Of a stretch of DNA of 64,000 bases, positions 35,171-43,900 are shown in pieces (position 1 is the first letter of the stretch; the number at the start of each line of letters is the position of its first letter). This stretch comes from FEN-1297 sp963834015 (GTDB taxonomy: Bacteria > Bacteroidota > Ignavibacteria > Ignavibacteriales > Ignavibacteriaceae), in the NCBI GenBank assembly GCA_963834015.1, contig CAWIAG010000004.1, positions 1,302,001 to 1,366,000 of the forward strand, read 5' to 3'. The translations under genes and the position numbers were made by a program. The notes below the pieces were generated by a model. It saw only the letters and a list, made by a program, of their open reading frames with translations. It was not told the DNA's origin and made no database searches.

Positions 35171-35818
35171 TCAATCCGGCATTGAAATGATTTTATAGCG
35201 AAGGCTTTTGGTTATCAACTGGGCTGTGTTATTCACTTTTAATTTTTTCATCAGGTTCCTGCGGTGAGTTAGTACCGTGTTGGGGCTAATAAACAATTTG
35301 CCTGCAACCTGCTTATTATTTTTTCCCGAAATAATTAATTTCAATACATCTATTTCACGTTCGCTTAAAGATTCACAAAAATCTTCACCGTGAAAATTAT
35401 TTTGTCTATTAACCAAATCATCCATCAAAAATTCATTAATTCCTTCGCTGATGTATCTCTTCCCGGACGCAATACATTTAGCGGCATGGATAAGTTCTTC
35501 TCTTGAAATATTTTTTAACACGTATCCCCCGGCATTCAACCGCAGCAATTGAAGAAGTTTCTCTTTATCTTCAATATCTAAAAGCAATAATGTCCTTACG
35601 TCTGGAAATTTTTCTTTAATTTCAGAAAGCAGTTTCAGGCTGTCTTTTTTCAAAATATTTATTTCAAGAATAAGTATATCAGGCTTTAGTTTTTCCATTC
35701 CGGCAATAAGATCATCTTCCGGTATTCCTGTAACCTCAAAACCCTCAATCGGCTTCAAAATGCAGCTTATAGCATAGTTCATCAGGAAGTATTTATTTGC
35801 AATAAGTATTTTTATCAA
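35171..35818 (-). CDS. LuxR/NarL-type regulator with a non-canonical receiver
   Basis: 215 aa: a receiver-like domain (1-120) and a LuxR-type helix-turn-helix (about 147-205, LSEREIDVLKLIISGKNNKQVAGKLFISPNTVLTHRRNLMKKL in pieces). The receiver has lost its acid pocket: the usual DD after the first strand is N8-K9 (LIANKYF), and the phospho-acceptor Asp is E52 (ILEINIL). The switch Lys is kept (GGYVLKN). It is therefore unlikely to be phosphorylated in the usual way; E52 could mimic the phosphorylated state. No kinase is adjacent. The TTG start has no strong ribosome site; a 7-5-7 palindrome sits 23 bp upstream and may be an autoregulatory site. Confidence 0.82.
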   Translation of the reverse strand: MIKILIANKYFLMNYAISCILKPIEGFEVTGIPEDDLIAGMEKLKPDILILEINILKKDSLKLLSEIKEKFPDVRTLLLLDIEDKEKLLQLLRLNAGGYVLKNISREELIHAAKCIASGKRYISEGINEFLMDDLVNRQNNFHGEDFCESLSEREIDVLKLIISGKNNKQVAGKLFISPNTVLTHRRNLMKKLKVNNTAQLITKSLRYKIISMPD

Positions 35819-35840
35819 GCAGATATTGTGCTTTATTTTT

Positions 35841-35859
35841 ATTTAGATAATGTCTAAAT
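35841..35859. promoter_or_regulatory. Candidate operator of the LuxR-type regulator
   Basis: A perfect inverted repeat, ATTTAGA-TAATG-TCTAAAT, lies 23 bp upstream of the regulator start. Size and spacing suit a dimeric LuxR-type DNA-binding protein; autoregulation is inferred. Confidence 0.4.
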
Positions 35860-36046
35860 TATAAAAACTCAGCATAAATTAAAATAGAAAAATTTTATAA
35901 ATTATTTATTATCAAACCTGCGTGGCGGCAGGCAGGTTATCAAGTTTCAAATTCAGATAATATTCGATTCATCCATTTTAATCCTGCTTGTACCTGGGGG
36001 AGTTCAGACATGCTCCTTGAACTTGATAATAAATTAGCATGATAAT

Positions 36047-36085
36047 TTATTGAAGAATTATCATCTTCTTCAACGAGAAAAACCT
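36047..36085 (-). pseudogene. Orphan 3' end of a T9SS sorting domain
   Basis: In the minus frame the codons read FFSLKKMIILQ then TAA, the typical last residues of a T9SS type-A domain (compare SSKKMIVLK at 37983). No coding sequence leads into it, and a GTGAG-family repeat (36089) cuts it off. It is a gene fragment left near the IS110 insertion. Confidence 0.5.
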
Positions 36086-36149
36086 TATATGAGGCTCACC
36101 TTGTATGTTTAAAGTTAATTAGCACGACATAATGTTCTTTGACATAATG

Positions 36150-36325
36150 AAAAAATTTATTTTCTTACGGAAGTAGAAGGTAGCAAACCTGGGCCTCGAG
36201 CCCGTCTTGGAGTGTCTTCCTTCCGTCAGGTTAAAGTCTTGGAATAACTTAGCACCAGATGCTGTATATACAAGGGTGATGTTACCTGACATTTTTTATA
36301 TTATAATAATTTTTGAAAGGTTATT
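36150..36325 (+). ncRNA. Candidate IS110 bridge RNA leader
   Basis: The 176-nt non-coding leader of the IS110 element can fold into two stem-loop units. Unit 1: CGGAAG (36168-36173) pairs with CTTCCG (36220-36225), enclosing a GGGC/GCCC hairpin (36191-36203). Unit 2: GTCAGGT (36225-36231) pairs with ACCTGAC (36284-36290), enclosing CACC/GGTG (36253-36278) with a large inner loop. IS110-group elements encode a bridge RNA of similar length at this position whose loops pair with target and donor DNA. Loop-to-DNA complementarity was not tested. Confidence 0.5.
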
Positions 36326-37732
36326 ATGAATAATTTTTATTTAGGTGGTGATGTAAGTAAAGGCTATTGTGATTTTATAATTCTTAATGAAGATAAAAAG
36401 ACAGCCTTAAAGAATTTTCAGCTTGATGATACAGCAAAAGGACACCATCTGCTCAGTAATGTTCTAATAGATTTTGTTACAGAGCATCCGGGTTGTGCAA
36501 TAATAGCCGGTGTTGAATCAACCGGCGGTTATGAGAACAACTGGTTTGAGAGTTTATGCGATATGCAGGACAGAATAGAAATATCTGTTGCAAGGATAAA
36601 CCCTATAGGTACTCATCATAGCAGTAGAGCTTCACTAACCAGGATAATAACCGATAAAAAGGCAGCCGGGAATATTGCTGAATATCTGATTAACTATAAA
36701 GATAAAGTTATCTTTAAGAAGACAGATAAATTTTGCTCTTTGAGAAGGCATTGGAAGTTTGTAAGGCTTCTTACCAAACAGCGGACACAGCTTTATAATC
36801 AGCTTGAAGGTAATCTTTACAATGCAAATCCGGAACTTTTAAGATATGCTAAGTATGGCTATCCTAAATGGTTATTAATGACCATTATGCAGTATCCAAC
36901 GGCAAAACACTTATCCAAAGCCAGAATATCAGCATTGTCTTCTATAGCTTATGTATCAGAGGCAAGAGCCTTAAAGCTGATAAGTAGAGCTAAAAGTTCT
37001 GTAGCTTCGGCTACTGATAATATAACCGGGGAACTGATAATTTCTCTTGTAAAACAAATTATTAGTCTAACTAAACTAATAAATAAGCGTTCGAAGCTTA
37101 TTGCAGATAATTGTCAATTACCTGAAATAGAACTACTAAAAAGTTTCAAAGGGATTGGTGATTACACAGCCATTGGATTGATGCTCAAGATAGTATCAAT
37201 TGACAATTTTAGCAGTACAAAGAAGTTAGCCTCATTCTTTGGACTTCATCCTGTCTGGAAAGAAAGCGGCGATGGAACCTCCGGAATGCATATAAGCAAA
37301 CAAGGCAGCAGAGAAGCAAGAGCCCTTCTTTATAATGTGGCTTTTACTGCAATTAGATGTAATCCTCTCATAAAAGAAATATACGTGCGTCATTGCAGTA
37401 AGGGAATGAAAAAAATAAAAGCATTAGTAACCTGCATGCACAAAACACTGAGGATTATCTACGGGATGCTTAAGAATAATGAGAAATTTAATCCTGAAAA
37501 GGACAAAGCTAATTCCAAGAAAATGCTGGACAATCATCTGAAAAGCAAAAAAGTAAACATCAAGCTAAGACGATTCCAAGAGCTTGATTCAGATGCCCCT
37601 GTTTCAAACAAGCAATACAGAAAAAGGAAACAGCAAGAGATGTCCCAAAATGAAATAACATCATTAAATACGGGATCTGTCTCTCACTGTTCCATAGAAT
37701 CTGAATCTCAAAATTCAATGGAGAAAAATTAG
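36326..37732 (+). CDS. IS110-family transposase
   Basis: A 468-aa recombinase of the IS110/IS1111 family. The N-terminal RuvC-like domain has D9 (GGDVSKG), E64 (GVESTGGYE) and D110 (IITDKKAAG). The fourth acidic residue of the DEDD set, usually three after D110, is A113. The C-terminal Transposase_20 domain carries SFKGIGDYTAIGL and FFGLHPVWKESGDG, followed by the serine region HISKQGSREARALLYNVAF. A lysine-rich tail of about 80 residues (from 390) is longer than in many relatives. The frame is intact, with GAAAGG 6 nt before the ATG, and IRs are present, so the element may be recent. Confidence 0.92.
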   Translation: MNNFYLGGDVSKGYCDFIILNEDKKTALKNFQLDDTAKGHHLLSNVLIDFVTEHPGCAIIAGVESTGGYENNWFESLCDMQDRIEISVARINPIGTHHSSRASLTRIITDKKAAGNIAEYLINYKDKVIFKKTDKFCSLRRHWKFVRLLTKQRTQLYNQLEGNLYNANPELLRYAKYGYPKWLLMTIMQYPTAKHLSKARISALSSIAYVSEARALKLISRAKSSVASATDNITGELIISLVKQIISLTKLINKRSKLIADNCQLPEIELLKSFKGIGDYTAIGLMLKIVSIDNFSSTKKLASFFGLHPVWKESGDGTSGMHISKQGSREARALLYNVAFTAIRCNPLIKEIYVRHCSKGMKKIKALVTCMHKTLRIIYGMLKNNEKFNPEKDKANSKKMLDNHLKSKKVNIKLRRFQELDSDAPVSNKQYRKRKQQEMSQNEITSLNTGSVSHCSIESESQNSMEKN

Positions 37733-37860
37733 TAAATAATTATCATTACGTCAAAACATTATGTCAAAGAACAGAACTTTTTAAGTTCAAAAAAAAATAA
37801 TTAAAGTACAAATATTGACTGGACTTTAAACGGAATAACTCCAGGGTGAGTCTCACATAA

Positions 37861-37887
37861 TTATTTAAGAACAATCATCATCTTAGA
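37861..37887 (-). pseudogene. Second orphan T9SS tail fragment
   Basis: On the minus strand the codons SKMMIVLK then TAA are preceded in frame by TGA. This resembles the end of the gene at 37983 (KKMIVLK). A GTGAGTCTCAC repeat follows. It is a short fossil on the right side of the IS110 element. Confidence 0.4.
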
Positions 37888-37928
37888 TCAAACAAATCTA
37901 ATGTAAACTTCACTTTCTATGTGAGGTT

Positions 37929-37958
37929 GTAAAGACGGGGCCTGCCCCGTCGTCTCAC
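37929..37958. repeat. Palindromic repeat, GAGACGGGG family, 3' of the beta-helix gene
   Basis: AAAGACGGGGCCTGCCCCGTC then GTCTCAC: a member with a small arm change, 25 bp after the stop codon at 37983. Confidence 0.6.
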
Positions 37959-37982
37959 AGCTATAATCATTCAAGTTATTGA

Positions 37983-40106
37983 TTATTTAAGAACAATCAT
38001 CTTCTTCGACGAGACAAATTCACCTGCCTCTATTCTATATATATAAACTCCCGAAGCCAGCCTGCCGGCATTTCCGCCCGGGGTGGATCCGCCTTTGGCG
38101 GAGAATTGTACCGTATAATTTCCAGGCTGCATAAAGTTATTTACAAGCGTCGCAACTTTCTGCCCGAGAATGTTATATACTTCCAGCTTAACATTGGAAG
38201 CTTTCTCCAGTGAAAAACTAATATTTGTGCTCGGGTTAAAGGGGTTGGGATAGTTTTGTTTTAATGAATATGTACCGGGTGTCCTTCCGACTTCTTTTAT
38301 TCCGGTAACAATTGATTTTCCACCAGCCGCTATATAGGCAAGATTTACTGCAGTTAAATCATTACCGGAATTATAAGCCGCCAGTTGTGCGTCATCCCAG
38401 ATTAAAGCGCCTATGGGAAGATGGTCTATCTTAGATAAATTAGCAGATTGACTGAAATTTTCTGTTAGGTCTGTAAATTTTGTAATTCCGATCTGCACCC
38501 CCGGTCCCCATCCGGTTATTGAATCGGACGGAACTCCATTAATGAGCCCGGGCAATGTGGTTGGAAGATAGTCGCCGTATATGAATTTACTTTTAAGAAT
38601 ATTACCCTGTGCCGGAAATCTCGGGTCGCCGAATTGATTCTGGTTCCATACCGCCATAGCATTTACCACGGAAGCATCTGCTATACCGGGGGTAACTGTC
38701 TGCGGATTTATCGTAAGCGTATTCTCTTCAATAAAACCTCCGTTTGGCGGAGCCTGGTTCTTAAAAAAAGATTGTGTTTCTGTATTCATCCATTCACAAG
38801 GAATATTGTTAACTATCCATGGCCCGGGGCCGTCAAACCAGTTTAAGTAAGAGGGTATTGCTGTAGTAGTATACCCGTTACCGAATGAGGTATTCAAAGT
38901 GTAATTGGAATTGTTATAGTACCCTGTAATAAGAGCCGGATCGTAATAATAAATATTATTTGAAACATAAACGGTTAAACTATCTAAATTAAGTGCACTT
39001 ACGTAAGAGGTGGAATCGGAACCCACATAATATTTTTGTTGTACCATTACACCATTTTCTGCACTGATTAAGTCAAGATAAATTGTGCTATGGTATGGTT
39101 TATTTGGATCTTCTCCGGAACTTATCTCATTTGTATCCTGGCCGGTCCAGTTCTGGTTAATGAATATATTATTAGTGATAATCAGGTTTTTATGAAACCC
39201 GGATAGCAGCCAGTATTTTTTATTGTTTACGATTGTATTATGATTGATATAAGCAAAGTCCGTCAGTTCATTCTGCTGTAGGAACGTAAGTCCCCCTGTA
39301 GTTACGGTACAGTTTTCAATCCATAAAGTATCTATCGGGTGCTTGCATTGGAATACTCTTGATCCCCACCACTGATCGGCATGAAACATATTACGGAAAT
39401 ATGAATTTGTTAAGCGGAATTTGGCTCCGTGAGGCCAGCCGCCGATTGCTCCCGATTCATTTGTGCAGTCAAAAAGGTCTAGGTTGCAGAATTCAAACAA
39501 GCAGTTATCAATAGTTAAAGATTGAGGCAGCAGCTCTTGCCTTGTGCCTGTTACATTTCTTGTTGTACCCCATCCTGTTCCGCAGTAGAAAAGTTCCTCT
39601 TCTACAGTGCCGTCAGTCTGCATTGCCTGGTAGTGAATATTCTCAAACTTAAGGCTGCCGTAAACTACATTAACTCCTGCATTATTAATAACAACATCAA
39701 CACCGTTAGTAGGTTCTATTAATATAATCGGTTTCGTATTTACCGAAAGATTGCTTGTGTCGGGAATACCAACAATTGTAATTGTTCCTGTTGGATTATA
39801 AACATTTAAAGGCTCGGTTTGATAGTATATCTGCCCTTCATACAAAGCATAAACCCTGTCCGGGTTTGCCCTTACCCCGTTTGAAAGTGTGTCGCCGTTG
39901 ATTGTTGACTCCATCGATCCTGCATTTTCTCCGCCTTTCATACTCCCGACGGGAATATATATTGTGTCCACATTACTTCCCGTCATAGTTATCCCTGGAA
40001 TGTAAACAGTATCAACATTTGCAGGCGGTGGAACGAACTGGGCTGATGTAATTCCTGCAATTACAGTATAAAAAAACAATACTAAAAGCAGTAACTTTTT
40101 ATTCAT
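37983..40106 (-). CDS. T9SS-exported right-handed beta-helix protein
   Basis: A 707-aa secreted protein. The signal peptide ends ITSAQ (about 22), followed by a repetitive linker with two copies of VDTVYIPG/VDTIYIPV. Residues about 120-400 have the short repeated strand pattern of a parallel beta-helix (SLTIDNCLFEFCNLDLFDC, FRLTNSYFRNMF, LWIENCTVTTGGL, AYINHNTIVNNK, NLIITNNIFINQN), the fold of pectate lyases and surface polysaccharide-active proteins. No catalytic set was recognised. The C-terminus is a T9SS type-A domain (KQNYPNPFNPST, LGQKVATLVNN, KKMIVLK). It is preceded by a GGAGG site. It is likely anchored at the cell surface; the substrate is unknown. Confidence 0.82.
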   Translation of the reverse strand: MNKKLLLLVLFFYTVIAGITSAQFVPPPANVDTVYIPGITMTGSNVDTIYIPVGSMKGGENAGSMESTINGDTLSNGVRANPDRVYALYEGQIYYQTEPLNVYNPTGTITIVGIPDTSNLSVNTKPIILIEPTNGVDVVINNAGVNVVYGSLKFENIHYQAMQTDGTVEEELFYCGTGWGTTRNVTGTRQELLPQSLTIDNCLFEFCNLDLFDCTNESGAIGGWPHGAKFRLTNSYFRNMFHADQWWGSRVFQCKHPIDTLWIENCTVTTGGLTFLQQNELTDFAYINHNTIVNNKKYWLLSGFHKNLIITNNIFINQNWTGQDTNEISSGEDPNKPYHSTIYLDLISAENGVMVQQKYYVGSDSTSYVSALNLDSLTVYVSNNIYYYDPALITGYYNNSNYTLNTSFGNGYTTTAIPSYLNWFDGPGPWIVNNIPCEWMNTETQSFFKNQAPPNGGFIEENTLTINPQTVTPGIADASVVNAMAVWNQNQFGDPRFPAQGNILKSKFIYGDYLPTTLPGLINGVPSDSITGWGPGVQIGITKFTDLTENFSQSANLSKIDHLPIGALIWDDAQLAAYNSGNDLTAVNLAYIAAGGKSIVTGIKEVGRTPGTYSLKQNYPNPFNPSTNISFSLEKASNVKLEVYNILGQKVATLVNNFMQPGNYTVQFSAKGGSTPGGNAGRLASGVYIYRIEAGEFVSSKKMIVLK

Positions 40107-40293
40107 AAGGCCTCCGCTGATTATGACCTAAAAGAAATAAGCCTTCCAAACACCTATAAACTTAAAAATATATTATGTAATGGTCAAGTCGGTTACTGAG
40201 AATAGAGGATTGTATCAACTCTTAAAGATGTAGTACACGCCGCAGGGTATTGCGCTTTGTTATATCCATTTGATTAAAATATAAACTTTTATT

Positions 40294-40509
40294 TTAACCT
40301 GTATAGTATTCGCTCTTATATTTTTTCTTTACAATTTCTTTAAGCAGTATGTACTGGCAAAACTTGTCGTTGCCGAATTGTAAAAAATGCGGACATGTGG
40401 GTTTGTTTGACAGGCAAATTATTCTTTGGCCGGATTGTATCTCACGGATTTTGCATTCCTTAATATTTACTTCTTTATTTAAATTATTTTTTAAAAAAGA
40501 ATTTTCCAT
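40294..40509 (-). CDS. Small Cys-rich hypothetical protein
   Basis: A 71-aa ORF with five Cys in KECKIRE, IICLSNKPTCPHF and KFCQYI, a spacing that could bind a metal. No ribosome site is strong (AGTATAG before ATG). It stands alone between two unrelated genes on the same strand. The Cys pattern and good codon use make it plausible, but I know no family for it. Confidence 0.45.
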   Translation of the reverse strand: MENSFLKNNLNKEVNIKECKIREIQSGQRIICLSNKPTCPHFLQFGNDKFCQYILLKEIVKKKYKSEYYTG

Positions 40510-40920
40510 AATTCTATACTGAAATAAAAAATTGTTCCTTAACTCTTTGCTACATTTTATTATCGAAAATAATTGGTTTTTTTTAAGTGCATATGCGGAT
40601 TATAAAACGTATTATGATAATACGTTCTGCTTAAATGATTTAGAAGCAGATACCTATTGAATGCCTGAATTTATTTAACGTTCTCACTTTATAAACAGAG
40701 ACTTTCCCATCTCTCTTTTATTAAAAGGTGCCCCCTGGGTGCCTGAAGGTTAGGAGTCGCTGTTATGCTGTCAAATCTCATTATTTATACTACATCTGAT
40801 ATGTATTTCTGATAGTCTGCTATGAAAGAATAAATTATTATATCAAAAAAAAATCCTGCTTAAATAAAACAGGTTTTTTATTTTTATATTTTAACTTGCA
40901 GGCAGAAATTTAAAAATAAT
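40510..40920. other. Intergenic region with terminator
   Basis: 411 bp. The terminator of the downstream kinase gene lies at 40845-40880. A GC-rich piece at about 40725-40752 (GGTGCCCCCTGGGTGCC) is a possible repeat remnant. No gene seen. Confidence 0.4.
40845..40880 (-). terminator. Probable terminator after the 1,450-aa kinase gene
   Basis: On the minus strand AAAAACCTG and CAGG form a short stem around an AT loop, followed by A then a run of nine T. It is 40 bp past the stop codon. Confidence 0.5.
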
Positions 40921-43900
40921 TTATACCGCTTTCGGCAGTGTAAACGAAATCCTTGTGCCTTTGCTTAGTTCACTATTAGTATAAATTGTTCCGCCATGCC
41001 GTTCTACCATATCTTTGCATATCATCAGTCCTAACCCTGTTCCTTTTTCATTGTTAGTTCCAAAAGTAGATGCTGCGGTTAGACCGAATAAATTTTTTGC
41101 CTGATCACTTGTCATCCCGACCCCGTTATCAGAAATAGTTATCTGAATAAAATTATCACCGGCATCTTCCGAATAAATTTTTATTAAGCCGCCTTTATTA
41201 GTAAACTTAATTGAATTTGAAATTAAGTTTTGCAGTACTGAATGAAGCATATTAGAATCGGCTGAAACAATAATATCTTTATAAGTACCGTTAAAGAGAA
41301 CTATATCTTTTAATTTAGCGTTACCTGAAAGAAGGCTTATCACGTTTTCTGTTTTATCGAAAAGGTTTATCTTTTCAGGATCAAAATCCATCTGCCCGGT
41401 TTCCAGCCTGGACCAGTTAAGTAAATTTTCAAGTAGTGCATATTGTTTTTTCAGCGAATTATAAATATCGTTATTATAATCTTTTAATTCCTCCGGCGTT
41501 AAAGACTCAAACTCATTTACCATGATATAAGAAAGTCCCAGGAGGGAGCTAAAAGGACTTCTTAAATCATGCGCTATTATAGAAAACAATTTATCTTTGC
41601 CGGCATTCAGCACCTGTAATTCATGCGAATATTTTTCTAATTTTCTTTCGGCAATTTTTTGCTCGGTGATGTCACGATCAATGCCAATCGTATATTTCAT
41701 ACCCCGCCATATGATAGGTTTACCCAAATACTCAATTATATTTTCCTTACCATCCGGCCGGATCCACGAGAAATAGCCCTGGAATGCTGATTCCTGTTCT
41801 AAAGATTTCAAACGATTTATATTTGTTGTGTCTGAAAATAAATTTTTATAAAGATTTTCCGTAGATTCAAGGCTGAGCAGCTCCTCACGGGTTCGGCCCG
41901 CCATGAGAGCGTACCTTTTATTACAATCGATAAGTTTTCTCTTATTAGTATCCTCGTTTTCGCTGAAAATGCTGATGCCGTCAAATACATTGTCGAATAC
42001 TATTTGCAGTCTTTCTTCGGTAATTAACTTGTCTGTAATATCTTCTTTTACTGCAATGAAATTAGTAACAGCTCCTTTTTCATCTAAAACCGGTGATATG
42101 GATGCAGATTCCCAGAATAGTTCTCCGTTTTTCTTTTTGTTATGTAAGTTACCCCGCCATTGTTTTCCCGAAATAATGGTATCCCATAAATTCTTATAAA
42201 ACTCCGGGGTTTGCTCTCCCGACTTTAATACTCTTGGATTTTGATTGCGCACTTCTTCAGATGTATAACCGGTTAATTCAGTGAATTTTTGATTTATATA
42301 TTCTATGTCGCCATTTGGATTGGTTATAACAATAGAAACAGGGCTTTGTTCAACGGCTACGTATAATTTGCGTATTTCTTCTTCGGAATGCTTTCTTTCG
42401 GTAATATCATATAAAGTGATAAAGACGGCAGGATTATTTTCAAAAGTAGTTATTAGTGAAGAGGTTAGCGCGGTAATATGCCTGTCTTTTAAATTCTTTA
42501 ATTCAACTTCGAAGTTGGAAACATGCTCTTCTTTTTTTAAGACTTCAAGTATCTCATCATATTGTTTTGGATTTATATAAAAGTCTTTTGGACAGTAATT
42601 TTTGTAATCATCTGTTGAAGCAAGGCCCATTAATTCGAATCCGTTTTTATTAATATATAAAAACCTGCCTGTTTCTAAAGAACTTACGGCAACAGGTAAA
42701 GGAGCATTGTCTGCAAGCTGGCGATAACGGGCTTCACTTTGGCGCAGCGCATCTTCTGCAAGTTTCCGGTCCGTTATATCATAAATGATGGAATGCAGGT
42801 ATTCTTTCCCGCTGATATCAACTTTTCCGCTGAAAATATCAACATCTCTGATAGTACCATTTTTAAGGCGATGACTGAATTCAAAATGATTTTCTGTTCT
42901 CCTTGCCGCTTTCTCCATTTTGATTTTAATTTCTTCTGCAGGTAAAGTGTTTATTTCGGCTATATTCATCCGTAATAGTTCGTCTTTTGTCCACCCGTAA
43001 TATTCCACGGCAGTTTTGTTAGCATCAACAATATTTCCGGTTGCGAAGTCTATTAAAAGTTTTACTGCGGAGTGTTCTTCGAATATTTTTCTAAATCGTT
43101 CTTCGCTTTCTTTAATTACAAGCGCGGCATTTTGCAAATCCGTAATATCATGTACAATAGTAATCATGAAATTTTTATTTTTTGTACGAATTATTCCTCC
43201 GGATAATAAGCAATCAATGATAGAATTATTTTTTGTCTTGAACTTAATTTCCAGGTTTCTGTAAATTTTGTTCTTTAGGATAGTGTCAATCACTGCCTTC
43301 CGGTCATCTGTATTAACCCATTCACCAAGCTCAAGAGAACTCTTCCCTATTGCTTCATCTCTGCTAAAACCGAATAATTTCTCATAAGCTTCGTTTATTT
43401 CAATTAATTTGCCTGTTTCAATTTCCGATATTGAAATGGCTGAAGGAGAAGCATTGTAAACGGCCCTGAACCGGTCCTCGCTTTCATGTAAAATATCTTC
43501 TGTTACTTTACGTTCTGTTATATCCTGGATAACACCCAAAAGTATTTTGCGCTTACTATCAAATTCCGCCATAGAATGTATATATTTTATTTCACCGGTA
43601 TCTGCGGTTTTAATTTTATATTCTACATTGTAGGCCTGGTTGTTTTCAATTAAATTTTTTCGTGCTTCATCAAGCATCGCGCGGTATTCGGGGAGAGCAT
43701 TACTCTTAATTGTTTCATAATATAATGAACCCTTACTAATACCATAAATTTTTTCTGCGCCTTCGGAATAATGCATTAATTGGGAATCGAGATGCAGTTC
43801 CCAGTTCCCTGATTTTGAAATGAGTTCAGCACGCTTTAAACGGGCCTCGCTTTCATGTATAATTTTATCTGCTTTGTGTTCTTCAATTTTATCACGGAAA

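Larger units (their letters stand above)
35819..36325. other. Intergenic region with T9SS gene remnant and IS110 left end
   Basis: It contains the regulator's upstream palindrome (35841-35859), an inverted pair TTATCAAGTTTCAA / TTGAACTTGATAA (about 35939-35952 and 36017-36029), a fossil T9SS tail (36047-36085) and the IS110 left end with its structured leader (36133-36325). Confidence 0.45.
36133..37773 (+). mobile_element. IS110-family insertion sequence
   Basis: Defined by an exact 17-bp inverted repeat, TGTTCTTTGACATAATG at 36133-36149 and its complement at 37757-37773, enclosing an IS110 transposase. The true tips may extend a few bases beyond, since IS110 ends are set by short core sequences and target duplications are absent or minimal. 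There are 176 nt of structured non-coding sequence before the gene and 24 nt after it. Subterminal repeats recall the IS1111 group, but the long leader is on the side used by the IS110 group. Confidence 0.75.

Noticed and set aside
37774..37788. GAACTT-TTT-AAGTTC palindrome followed by an A-run
   Set aside because: For the plus-strand transposase transcript the run is A, not U, so it is not a terminator; it may be flanking DNA of the IS110 element.
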